Virus record (IMG/VR): IMGVR_UViG_3300046167_000378
Coordinates: 1-27,276 of that record
DNA: 27,276 nt
Strand: one strand, 5' to 3'
Origin: a virus
Under the pieces are notes generated by a model. The model had not been told where the DNA came from and searched no databases. It was given only the letters and a program-made list of their open reading frames with translations. Each line of letters opens with the position of its first letter. Positions within the stretch are counted from its first letter, which is position 1. Positions 1 to 4,873 of this stretch are shown in pieces. Made by a program: the position numbers and the translations under genes.

Positions 1-471
1 GATCAGCTCACCTTCAGCTTCATCATTTGCAGCTCGTTCTGACATCTTACCTGCCGAGGTCAGTACCTTTTGCAGCTCAGTTTCCAGACTCCACCCAGCA
101 AAGGGCTTGATAGGCTTAAGGCTAGACCACACTAGGTCTTTAGCAGTCTCAAAGCTTTCACCTGCCAACTTGCGGATAGTAGTACGATCAGGTGCCTCTG
201 TGAACCCGTCTTTAGTGGCCTTAAAGCCCATAAGAGAGAACCATTCGGCAATAGCAGCAGTGTTAGCACCTTTAGCAGCCTCGACAACTCGGTTAGCACG
301 TGCTACAGCGGTAGGTCGATCACCACTCTGGTATGCACAGAATACAACAGAGACTAACGCGATTTGAGTTAGCTTCTCGGCTTTCTGCCAGCTATCGGCC
401 ATGTTCTCAATACACTTGTCAGCGTTGTTGAGAGTCTTAGGGTTCCATCGGATTTTAAGTTCATTTGGCAT
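1..471 (-). CDS. Phage protein of unknown function, C-terminus beyond left edge
   Basis: An open frame of 157 codons runs from an ATG at 471 to the first base of the window without a stop, so the gene is partial. The start is supported by GGAG about 9 bases upstream on the minus strand (TGGAGTTACAAATTATG). The protein opens MPNELKIRWNP and is a mostly helical, soluble-looking sequence with no membrane segment or signal peptide. The order of features (an alanine-rich helix, then FCAYQSGDRPTAVARANR, then an EWFSLMGF block and a KPIKPFAGW block) recalls an uncharacterised protein family found among early genes of T7-like phages. That resemblance is from memory and weak. It points away from the structural genes and so probably belongs to an early or middle transcription block. 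No function is assigned. Confidence 0.75.
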   Translation of the reverse strand, partial: MPNELKIRWNPKTLNNADKCIENMADSWQKAEKLTQIALVSVVFCAYQSGDRPTAVARANRVVEAAKGANTAAIAEWFSLMGFKATKDGFTEAPDRTTIRKLAGESFETAKDLVWSSLKPIKPFAGWSLETELQKVLTSAGKMSERAANDEAEGELI

Positions 472-521
472 AATTTGTAACTCCACTTGGTTTTAGTACG
501 ATTAATTGACATTGTTGATAA

Positions 522-538
522 GTCTGATACATCCAGAC
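522..538. repeat. Inverted repeat GTCTG-N7-CAGAC
   Basis: GTCTG at 522-526 and CAGAC at 534-538 form a perfect 5-bp inverted repeat. It sits in the leader region upstream of the left minus-strand gene. The same half-sites, also preceded by ATAA and followed by an AT-containing flank, occur at 2351-2365. A shared operator or RNA hairpin is possible but the element is short. Confidence 0.35.
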
Positions 539-661
539 CTATCAATCATACCCATTCTACACCGTCAACTTGTGCTCTTTCATCAAGCTGGCACGAATCC
601 TAGTCCACTTACTTCCGCTTCCTAGCGTTACACGAAACCTCACTCGACTACTTCACAAGAC

Positions 662-690
662 GTTAACAGTCTTACCATACTGCTGTTAAC
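662..690. promoter_or_regulatory. Operator-like inverted repeat GTTAACAG-N13-CTGTTAAC
   Basis: GTTAACAG (662-669) and CTGTTAAC (683-690) are perfect 8-bp inverted half-sites, with a 13-base spacer and therefore about two helical turns centre to centre. It lies between the left minus-strand gene and its putative upstream repeat array. The geometry fits a dimeric repressor site; as RNA it would form a moderate hairpin. The binding protein is unknown. Confidence 0.45.
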
Positions 691-750
691 TTCCGATGTA
701 GCGTTGTACCGGACTTGCCAATAGTCCACCGATTATAGACTTGTCTGTCT

Positions 751-781
751 TATATATTGCGGAGTGCCAATCCAGAAACTC
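751..781 (-). repeat. 30-bp element, copy 1 (possible phage promoter or regulator site)
   Basis: The plus strand reads TATATATTGCGGAGTG followed by CCAATCCAGAAACTC. It shares the blocks ATATT(A/G)CGGAGTG and (A/G)AAACTC with the copies at 815, 877 and 2108. It is drawn on the minus strand because in that direction each copy ends with a TAATAT/CAATAT hexamer resembling a -10 box and points at a minus-strand gene; the orientation is inferred. Confidence 0.6.
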
Positions 782-812
782 TCGCGGCTTTGTATCTCCT
801 TTGTTGTCTCTC

Positions 813-863
813 TCATATATTACGGAGTGCATTCCCAAAAACTCTGTGGTCTGTGGTCTGCAT
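813..863 (-). CDS. Possible 16-aa leader peptide inside the repeat array
   Basis: On the minus strand AAGGAG (874-869) is followed after 5 bases by ATG and 16 sense codons (MQTTDHRVFGNALRNI), then TGA. The start signal is good but the frame is very short and passes through a repeat element. The next repeat unit has the matching AAGGAG block (801-796), but the aligned triplet is AAG instead of ATG. It may be only a by-product of the repeats, or a leader for the downstream minus-strand gene. Confidence 0.2.
   Translation of the reverse strand: MQTTDHRVFGNALRNI
815..844 (-). repeat. 30-bp element, copy 2
   Basis: The plus strand reads ATATATTACGGAGTG then CATTCCCAAAAACTC. Its invariant CGGAGTG begins 63 bases after that of copy 1 and 62 bases before that of copy 3, about six helical turns apart. 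On the minus strand the element is followed by a purine-rich AAGGAG block (801-796). Confidence 0.6.
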
Positions 864-876
864 TGTTTCTCCTTCT

Positions 877-906
877 GTATATTACGGAGTGGGTATCCAA
901 AAACTC
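877..906 (-). repeat. 30-bp element, copy 3
   Basis: The plus strand reads GTATATTACGGAGTG then GGTATCCAAAAACTC. On the minus strand it is followed at once by AAGGAG (874-869) and ATG (863-861), opening a 16-codon frame that ends at 813 inside copy 2. Together with copies 1 and 2 it forms a tandem array of 62-63 bp units. Confidence 0.6.
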
Positions 907-911
907 CAAAT

Positions 912-1042
912 GATAATGCTTCTCATTCGCATGAGAGATGCTTAATGCGAATGATTCTCATTTACATCTGGCCACCAACCACCCAAATACGAATGATTCC
1001 CATTCGCAATGAGAGATGCTTAATGATTATCATTCTCATTTA
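912..1042. promoter_or_regulatory. Cluster of Fur-box-like motifs in two imperfect direct repeats
   Basis: Two imperfect copies of a 45-48 bp sequence lie at 920-964 and 995-1042; both contain GAGAGATGCTTAATG and TTCTCATTTA. Compared by eye with the 19-base Fur consensus GATAATGATAATCATTATC, the minus strand of 1019-1037 matches at 16 of 19 positions and the plus strand at 912-930 matches at 14 of 19; weaker matches lie between. A further like motif overlaps the start of the minus-strand gene at 1975-1993. Binding by host Fur is inference from motif similarity alone. Confidence 0.45.
924..953. repeat. Inverted repeat CATTCGCAT-N12-ATGCGAATG
   Basis: CATTCGCAT (924-932) and ATGCGAATG (945-953) form a perfect 9-bp inverted repeat with a 12-base spacer. 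It is embedded in the first of the two direct repeats. In the second copy only the left arm CATTCGC is kept, and the right arm is replaced by the best Fur-like core. Confidence 0.5.
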
Positions 1043-1095
1043 GGGGATGACAGGCAGGGGTGGTGTTTGTCTCCACCTAATTTAAAGGTGCGAAT

Positions 1096-1119
1096 GGCGC
1101 GAGGTTTTACCCCCGCGCT
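1096..1119 (-). terminator. Possible terminator hairpin after the 1132-1974 gene
   Basis: GCGCG (1097-1101) pairs with CGCGC (1114-1118), extended by GG/CC across one mismatch, around a TTTTAC loop. It begins 13 bases past the stop codon of the minus-strand gene, the right position for a terminator. There is no T-run immediately after the stem in the minus direction, so intrinsic termination is doubtful. Confidence 0.3.
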
Positions 1120-1131
1120 ATGTCATGCCTG

Positions 1132-1974
1132 TTACTTCGCGATACGGTTACGGGCTGGGATAGACTGAGTCAATCGAACAGCTATCTCGTAACGGTCATC
1201 GTCATTGATGGAGTGATCAGCTTGCTTACTAATCCAATTAACCTTGGGCAGTGTTGGCATAGCCGCCAACTTAACTGGGCCGACAAAGGTGTAAGTAGAC
1301 TTGGCTTGCTGGCTCAGGTCAATTGAGTGACGAGTGATACGAGGGCATTGATTCATTGGGACAATCTTATGCTTCACTCTGATTTGTGGCTCTGAGTCTG
1401 ATTGTTCCAGACTTACTTGCTCAGTGTAGCGGGCATTAACTTTAGCCAGTGTCGTAGGACGCAGTGACTTAGGTATCCTGCCCTTGTCGTCTTTCAGGAA
1501 CGCAAGCGCATGCCCTTTACCCACTACTGTAGAACCATAGTTGGCCATGCCTTTGTAGGTGATAACGTCATGACTGTAGGCCACCTGATTCACGCTATCG
1601 TAGCCGTGGACGGTAGTTGTTACTGGGTCAAGGTACTCACCTTTCAATCGAGCTTCACGCACTCTGAATTTCTCTGCATCAAACCTAGTACCTTCTTTAA
1701 CAAAGCGTCCAAACTCCTTTGATTCAGTAAGCGGCTTCTCCCAGTGTGCATCGTGCAAACAGTTTTGATACGAGCGCAGATCAATATCTCCCATATCAGT
1801 TCCTTCAATCCACTCTGCAATATCATCCGTCATGGGAGTGAAATAGCCCTCTTGAATGCCATAGTCCACTTCCGGACAAGGCGTTTTCTTTTTCAGGTCA
1901 GCTGCATGCTGCTCCATCCATTGCTTAGCTTCTAGTTCTTTAGCGGCTTTGAATGCTTCGAATTGCTTGTTCAT
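1132..1974 (-). CDS. Phage protein of unknown function, 280 aa
   Basis: A 280-codon frame starts at ATG 1974 (MNKQFEAFKAAKELEAKQWMEQ) and stops at TAA 1134-1132. An in-frame TTG at 1989 would add MRIII, but the ATG with its stronger N-terminal helix is preferred; neither has a good ribosome binding site (only GAGAA). The N-terminal ~40 residues are a charged helix. The middle is acidic and aromatic (EGYFTPMTDDIAEWIEG), and residues from about 110 onward look beta-rich with many Thr, Val and Lys. No membrane span, signal peptide or recognised catalytic motif was seen. It stands alone between two long repeat-rich gaps, and a Fur-box-like sequence overlaps its start codon. I do not recognise the family. 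Confidence 0.75.
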   Translation of the reverse strand: MNKQFEAFKAAKELEAKQWMEQHAADLKKKTPCPEVDYGIQEGYFTPMTDDIAEWIEGTDMGDIDLRSYQNCLHDAHWEKPLTESKEFGRFVKEGTRFDAEKFRVREARLKGEYLDPVTTTVHGYDSVNQVAYSHDVITYKGMANYGSTVVGKGHALAFLKDDKGRIPKSLRPTTLAKVNARYTEQVSLEQSDSEPQIRVKHKIVPMNQCPRITRHSIDLSQQAKSTYTFVGPVKLAAMPTLPKVNWISKQADHSINDDDRYEIAVRLTQSIPARNRIAK

Positions 1975-1993
1975 GATAATGATTCTCAATACC
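1975..1993. promoter_or_regulatory. Fur-box-like sequence at the start of the 1132-1974 gene
   Basis: GATAATGATTCTCAATACC matches the 19-base Fur consensus at 15 positions by eye. It abuts the ATG at 1974 on the minus strand, so a bound protein would block the translation-start region or act as a roadblock. It resembles the cluster at 912-1042 (shared AATGATTCTCA). Confidence 0.4.
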
Positions 1994-2018
1994 GTTTACA
2001 GGGTCGGATTCCCGTTGC

Positions 2019-2037
2019 CAAATGGCATAGCCATTTG
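2019..2037. promoter_or_regulatory. Operator-like palindrome CAAATGGC-ATA-GCCATTTG
   Basis: Perfect 8-bp half-sites (2019-2026 and 2030-2037) surround a 3-base centre. It lies 45 bases upstream of the start of the 1132-1974 gene, where a repressor would cover a promoter or early transcribed leader. A half-site-like AATGGCATTT recurs at 2061-2070. The binding protein is unknown. Confidence 0.5.
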
Positions 2038-2107
2038 AACCCAATAAGGGTATGGCAGTCAATGGCATTTCCGGTCAATCGCAGGGATATTGTAACTATT
2101 ACCCTTA

Positions 2108-2136
2108 TCTATTACGGAGTGGATACCCAGAAACTC
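2108..2136 (-). repeat. 30-bp element, copy 4
   Basis: The plus strand reads TCTATTACGGAGTGG then ATACCCAGAAACTC, matching the three tandem copies at 751-906. This solitary copy is 134 bases upstream of the other minus-strand gene. The association of the element with both leftward genes supports a promoter or activator role read on the minus strand. Confidence 0.6.
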
Positions 2137-2171
2137 AGATCGTGGGGGGTTGGATGTGGTTCCCAATCACA

Positions 2172-2247
2172 CATGCCCTCCGGTTTGAATCAGACAGTAC
2201 TGTTTCAATCAGGCTGTACTGTTTTAAACAAGCTTGACTGTTTTCTC
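2172..2247. repeat. Iteron-like array of 19-bp direct repeats
   Basis: Three adjacent 19-base units share (T/G)ACTGTTT at exactly 19-base intervals: 2191-2209, 2210-2228 and 2229-2247. Each starts with CA and has the form CAGRCNGTACTGTTTYAAT with variation. A degenerate fourth unit (2172-2190, ending TTTGAAT) precedes them. Direct repeats of this length and spacing are typical of binding arrays for replication initiators or repressors. No initiator gene is visible here, so the role is open. Confidence 0.6.
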
Positions 2248-2273
2248 GCACGGGGGCGGGGGGCTGCACACAT

Positions 2274-2295
2274 TGGCACGTCGCGGGGGGTGCCA
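2274..2295. repeat. Hairpin TGGCAC-N10-GTGCCA with a G-rich loop
   Basis: TGGCAC (2274-2279) and GTGCCA (2290-2295) form a perfect 6-bp stem around GTCGCGGGGG. It has no T-tail on either strand, so it is not an intrinsic terminator. It sits in the G-run segment. Confidence 0.35.
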
Positions 2296-2350
2296 CTAAC
2301 GCTTGAGAAAAGGCCAAATAAACCAGTTTAATATGCTATACCACAAATAA

Positions 2351-2365
2351 GTCTGAAAACCAGAC
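2351..2365. repeat. Inverted repeat GTCTG-N5-CAGAC
   Basis: GTCTG (2351-2355) and CAGAC (2361-2365) repeat the half-sites seen at 522-538, in the same ATAAGTCTG context. The two copies lie near the outer ends of the regulatory region. It is short, and significance is uncertain. Confidence 0.3.
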
Positions 2366-2507
2366 ATACAGCGAGCTTGCGAGCTACCAACCCAGCTTAA
2401 TTGTGAGACATATAACGGGGGGGAGACAATAAGCTGCTCAACGCAGTTGCCATGCCGGAGGCATAACAGGAAAATAGTAAATAATTAGTAAAAATAGACG
2501 AAAAGTA

Positions 2508-2536
2508 TTGACTTTCTTTTAAAAATATGGTACAAT
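2508..2536 (+). promoter_or_regulatory. Sigma70-type promoter for the rightward genes
   Basis: TTGACT (2508-2513) and TACAAT (2531-2536) are separated by exactly 17 bases, matching the bacterial consensus at five of six positions each. The surrounding DNA is very AT-rich, with A-tracts upstream that could act as an UP element. Initiation would fall near 2543, giving a leader of about 160 bases before the first packaging gene. This implies that host RNA polymerase can read the rightward operon. Confidence 0.75.
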
Positions 2537-2568
2537 AATACATAAAGAAAGAAAAGGAGAGAAACAAA

Positions 2569-2622
2569 GTGATTAACTTTGTCTGCTTCACGAGTTTTCT
2601 TTCATTAAGTTTAGGTTTTTAG
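2569..2622 (+). CDS. Possible 17-aa leader peptide
   Basis: GTG at 2569 follows AAGGAG (2554-2559) at 9 bases and opens 17 codons (MINFVCFTSFLSLSLGF) ending in TAG. The peptide is hydrophobic and rich in Phe, Ser and Leu. The start codon lies inside a perfect 7-bp stem (ACAAAGT 2564-2570 with ACTTTGT 2576-2582), so translation could be structure-dependent. Its place in the leader of the rightward transcript suggests a regulatory mini-ORF, but chance cannot be excluded. Confidence 0.3.
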   Translation: MINFVCFTSFLSLSLGF

Positions 2623-2643
2623 TATACTGTTTAATGTATACTA
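2620..2643. promoter_or_regulatory. Operator-like inverted repeat TAGTATAC-N8-GTATACTA
   Basis: Perfect 8-bp half-sites at 2620-2627 and 2636-2643 have an 8-base spacer. It lies downstream of the promoter at 2508 and upstream of the first packaging gene. It could be a repressor roadblock on late transcription or a weak hairpin in the leader RNA; no T-tail follows. Confidence 0.45.
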
Positions 2644-2687
2644 TCCATCCATCCAGTAGCAAAGCTATCAGTCTAAATAATGTACCT

Positions 2688-2700
2688 TAAGGAGGTGATC
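2688..2700 (+). promoter_or_regulatory. Full-length Shine-Dalgarno sequence TAAGGAGGTGATC
   Basis: All 13 bases are complementary to the usual 3' end of bacterial 16S rRNA (GAUCACCUCCUUA). The core GGAGG is six bases before the GTG start at 2702. Such an extended match is rare and fixes the start of the first late gene. Confidence 0.85.
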
Positions 2701-2701
2701 T

Positions 2702-3052
2702 GTGTCTACACCGAAGTCTGGGAACCCTGTAGGGAGGCCAAAGGCTAAGAAATTACCTCGCGGTCGCCCTAAAGGACAGGAAACCATCATGCGAGAATAC
2801 CGTATGAGGATGCTCCAGTCTCCCAAATCGTCTAAGGTGTTGCAAGCTGTTCTGGACACTGCATGTGACCCGGAACATAAGAACTGGGCAGCAGCTTCTA
2901 AGCTAGTAGTGGAGAGGTTGATGCCCTTACAGGCGTTTAACGAGGTTAAAGCAGAGAATAACAAGATAGAGATTAACATTACAGGTCTAGCCGCTTCCGT
3001 CTCAACAGAAGATACAGTGGAGGCTGAGTTTACGGAGGTAGAAGATGCGTGA
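2702..3052 (+). CDS. terS: Terminase small subunit candidate with AT-hook motifs
   Basis: This 116-aa protein starts at GTG 2702, behind a full-length Shine-Dalgarno sequence. Residues 9-25 contain PVGRPK and RGRPKG, two AT-hook-like DNA-binding cores in a basic N-terminus. A helical middle (about 30-80, including NWAAASKLVVERLMP) resembles the multimerisation region of small proteins encoded before the large terminase in many podophages; the last 30 residues are acidic. Family knowledge: small terminases recognise phage DNA and hand it to the large subunit. Position as first gene of the late operon, two genes before the large terminase, supports this. The stop overlaps the next start by 8 bases. 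The call rests on position and composition rather than a firm domain match; another DNA-binding regulator is possible. Confidence 0.6.
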   Translation: MSTPKSGNPVGRPKAKKLPRGRPKGQETIMREYRMRMLQSPKSSKVLQAVLDTACDPEHKNWAAASKLVVERLMPLQAFNEVKAENNKIEINITGLAASVSTEDTVEAEFTEVEDA

Positions 3053-3617
3053 AGTAGTAGTAGAGGGGCGTAGGAAGGGCGTTAAGCAAGCTGACAGACC
3101 CCTAAATGAGGTTGAGAACTACCTGCTCGGGACTATGGACTTAACCCCTGAGGTTGTCAAGGGTAACCTTAAGGACTTCTATCATCGTATGGGAGACATG
3201 GAGTCAGATAACAACCCACAGGCTAGTGCGAAAAGCAGTTCAGCCAAGGGCGTGTATCAGTATCTAAACGAGAACAAGAAGAACGGACTTGGATCAAGTT
3301 TCCAAGTTGCACTGAACAGAACAAAGCGAGCATATGAGAAGGCTGGCTTCGATGCACCTAGTTGGATCAAAGAGGCTCACAATCACGAAGACCCTCGTAA
3401 GCTAACACAGGAGCAATCGGATACGTTGATGCTCTCTGACCTGATGCTAGGGCCTAAGCCTGTTAGTGCTCCACTGGCACAGTACCTGATCAACGGTCAG
3501 GCACAGCCTAAGCACTTGCATGACGTGTACAAAGAGCACCACACAGACGTAACCAATACCGCTGAACAAGGCGATGTACTGGGTCGTATGAATGAGAGAC
3601 TAGGCATACCGCTATGA
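3045..3617 (+). CDS. Probable muralytic protein (SLT/lysozyme-like), 190 aa
   Basis: ATG 3045 is preceded by GGAGG. Residues about 48-75 read MGDMESDNNPQASAKS followed by SSAKGVYQYL. This fits the lytic transglycosylase pattern of a catalytic Glu in ES-x-NP-x-A followed by a Ser/Ala-Gly-x-Tyr-Gln block. A later LTQEQSDTLMLSDLMLG helix and a YKEHHTD motif are also like those in virion-associated lysozymes. There is no signal peptide or membrane span, so it would need a holin for lysis or be carried in the virion to pierce peptidoglycan at infection. It lies between the small and large terminase genes and overlaps the latter by 4 bases (ATGA). Phage T7 likewise places a lysis gene (18.5) between its terminase genes. 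Enzyme class is inferred from motifs; substrate is untested. Confidence 0.55.
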   Translation: MREVVVEGRRKGVKQADRPLNEVENYLLGTMDLTPEVVKGNLKDFYHRMGDMESDNNPQASAKSSSAKGVYQYLNENKKNGLGSSFQVALNRTKRAYEKAGFDAPSWIKEAHNHEDPRKLTQEQSDTLMLSDLMLGPKPVSAPLAQYLINGQAQPKHLHDVYKEHHTDVTNTAEQGDVLGRMNERLGIPL

Positions 3618-4873
3618 AGCTAGACCTCTCCCTGCTCCCGTGGCAGCTTGAAGTTATGGCTGAACCTGAGCGATTCAAGGTTATTGGTGCTGGACGTAGA
3701 ACAGGAAAGAGTCACCTAGCGGCTGTAACATTGGTTCTAGCAGCCCTAGATGATAAGCCGGGTAAGGTGTTCTATGTTGCCCCTACACAGGGGATGGCTA
3801 GGGACATTATGTGGGATAAACTGTACGAGATTGCTGGTGATATCATTGAAAGCCACAATATCAACAACCTCACACTCACGCTGACCAACGGAGCCACCAT
3901 ATACTTGAAGGGTGCAGATCGTCCAGATACTCTTCGAGGTGTCTCCCTTAAGCACCTTGTGTTGGACGAATACGCTTTCATGAAACCTGATGTCTTCGAC
4001 AGCATCCTTCGTCCAACCCTATCCGATAGGAAGGGTACATGTATCTTTATCGGGACACCCGAAGGAAGGAACCACTTCTACGACCTCTACGAGAGGGCTA
4101 AGAGTGGGACAGACGAAGGATGGGGTGCATGGCACTACACGTCTTACGATAACCCTACAATGGATAAGGAAGAGGTAGATCACGCTAGAGCTACCCTCCC
4201 TAACTGGGCCTTCCAGCAGGAATACATGGCCTCCTTCAGTGCTCAAGGTAGCGAACACTTTGACGTAGATCACTTCAACTACTACGACAAGTTAGACAAG
4301 ACCGTTCCCGGAGACTTCTTCATAGCAGTGGATTTGGCTGGCTTTGAGGAGAAGAAGGGCAGTAAGACTGCCAAACGAGACAACAGTGCTATAGCTTGCG
4401 TCTACGTCACAGATGACGGGGACTGGCATGTTGAGGATATCATCTACGGTAGGTGGACACTGGCAGAGACAGCAGAGAAGATATTCGCTGCTGTCGAGAA
4501 GTACAGGCCACAGAGCATAGGGATAGAGAAGGGGTTGGCACAACAGGCCGTTATGCAACCTCTACAAGACCTTATGCGCCGTACTAGCCGTGTATTCAGG
4601 ATTGAGATGCTGAGTCACGGTAATACGAAGAAGACAGACAGAATACTATGGGCCTTAGCAGGCAGATTTGAGAACGGGTTTATTAACCTCAAGCAGGATA
4701 AACGATGGAACCTAGCCTTCATAGATGAGGCCAGTAACTTTCCCTCTACTCTGGTACACGATGATTTGATTGACGCTCTTTCCTATGTTGATCAGATGGT
4801 AACCATCCCGTACAGGTCAGAGATGGATTTTGACACTGACTGGGAACCACTTGACGCAATTTCAGGATACTAG
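3614..4873 (+). CDS. terL: Terminase large subunit (packaging ATPase-nuclease)
   Basis: The 419-aa protein pumps DNA into the prohead and cuts the concatemer. The ATPase shows Walker A at residues 25-33 (GAGRRTGKS), Walker B with hydrophobics before D118-E119 (LVLDEYAFM) and a coupling motif IGTPEG near 146-151. The RNase H-like nuclease follows: D240 in FFIAVDLAGF, E305 in IGIEKG and a C-terminal LVHDDLIDALSY with acidic residues. The length is typical of compact podophage terminases. The start overlaps the stop of the muralytic gene (ATGA). The spacing to the portal is two bases, so portal and motor are probably translated together. All catalytic motifs appear intact. Confidence 0.95.
   Translation: MKLDLSLLPWQLEVMAEPERFKVIGAGRRTGKSHLAAVTLVLAALDDKPGKVFYVAPTQGMARDIMWDKLYEIAGDIIESHNINNLTLTLTNGATIYLKGADRPDTLRGVSLKHLVLDEYAFMKPDVFDSILRPTLSDRKGTCIFIGTPEGRNHFYDLYERAKSGTDEGWGAWHYTSYDNPTMDKEEVDHARATLPNWAFQQEYMASFSAQGSEHFDVDHFNYYDKLDKTVPGDFFIAVDLAGFEEKKGSKTAKRDNSAIACVYVTDDGDWHVEDIIYGRWTLAETAEKIFAAVEKYRPQSIGIEKGLAQQAVMQPLQDLMRRTSRVFRIEMLSHGNTKKTDRILWALAGRFENGFINLKQDKRWNLAFIDEASNFPSTLVHDDLIDALSYVDQMVTIPYRSEMDFDTDWEPLDAISGY

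Larger units (their letters stand above)
472..1131. other. Long non-coding repeat-rich region between two minus-strand genes
   Basis: This 660-base stretch has no convincing gene. Its plus-strand open frames (741-1043 and 757-945) run through the DNA repeats and lack ribosome binding sites. It contains an 8-bp inverted repeat (662-690), a 5-bp inverted repeat (522-538), three copies of a 30-bp element (751-906), a pair of imperfect 45-48 bp direct repeats with Fur-box-like cores (920-1042), and a GC-rich hairpin (1096-1119) just past the stop of the 1132-1974 gene. The density of repeats suggests control of transcription or replication; this role is inferred. Confidence 0.75.
1975..2701. other. 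Divergent non-coding region between the two gene arms
   Basis: No gene is supported over about 590 bases (1975-2568) apart from a possible 17-codon leader at 2569. The plus-strand frames 1963-2331 and 2052-2237 and the minus-strand frame 2397-2591 have no ribosome binding sites and overlap the repeats or the promoter. The region holds a perfect palindrome (2019-2037), a fourth 30-bp element (2108-2136), a 19-bp iteron-like array (2172-2247), G-runs (2144-2423), small hairpins, a sigma70-type promoter (2508-2536) and an operator-like inverted repeat (2620-2643). It separates leftward from rightward transcription. Confidence 0.75.

Noticed and set aside
751-906. CRISPR-like array
   Set aside because: Only three diverged copies; the intervening 32-33 bases are themselves partly related, a fourth copy is over 1 kb away, and no cas genes are present.
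741-1043. 100-aa plus-strand ORF (and overlapping 757-945)
   Set aside because: No ribosome binding site; the apparent protein repeats simply come from translating the 30-bp and Fur-like DNA repeats.
1963-2331. 122-aa plus-strand ORF and nested 2052-2237
   Set aside because: No start signal; the frame runs through the palindrome, repeat copy 4, iterons and G-runs, with atypical composition.
2397-2591. Hydrophobic 64-aa minus-strand ORF, a possible holin
   Set aside because: GTG start without Shine-Dalgarno; its hydrophobic codons come from the AT-rich promoter and A-tracts read backwards.
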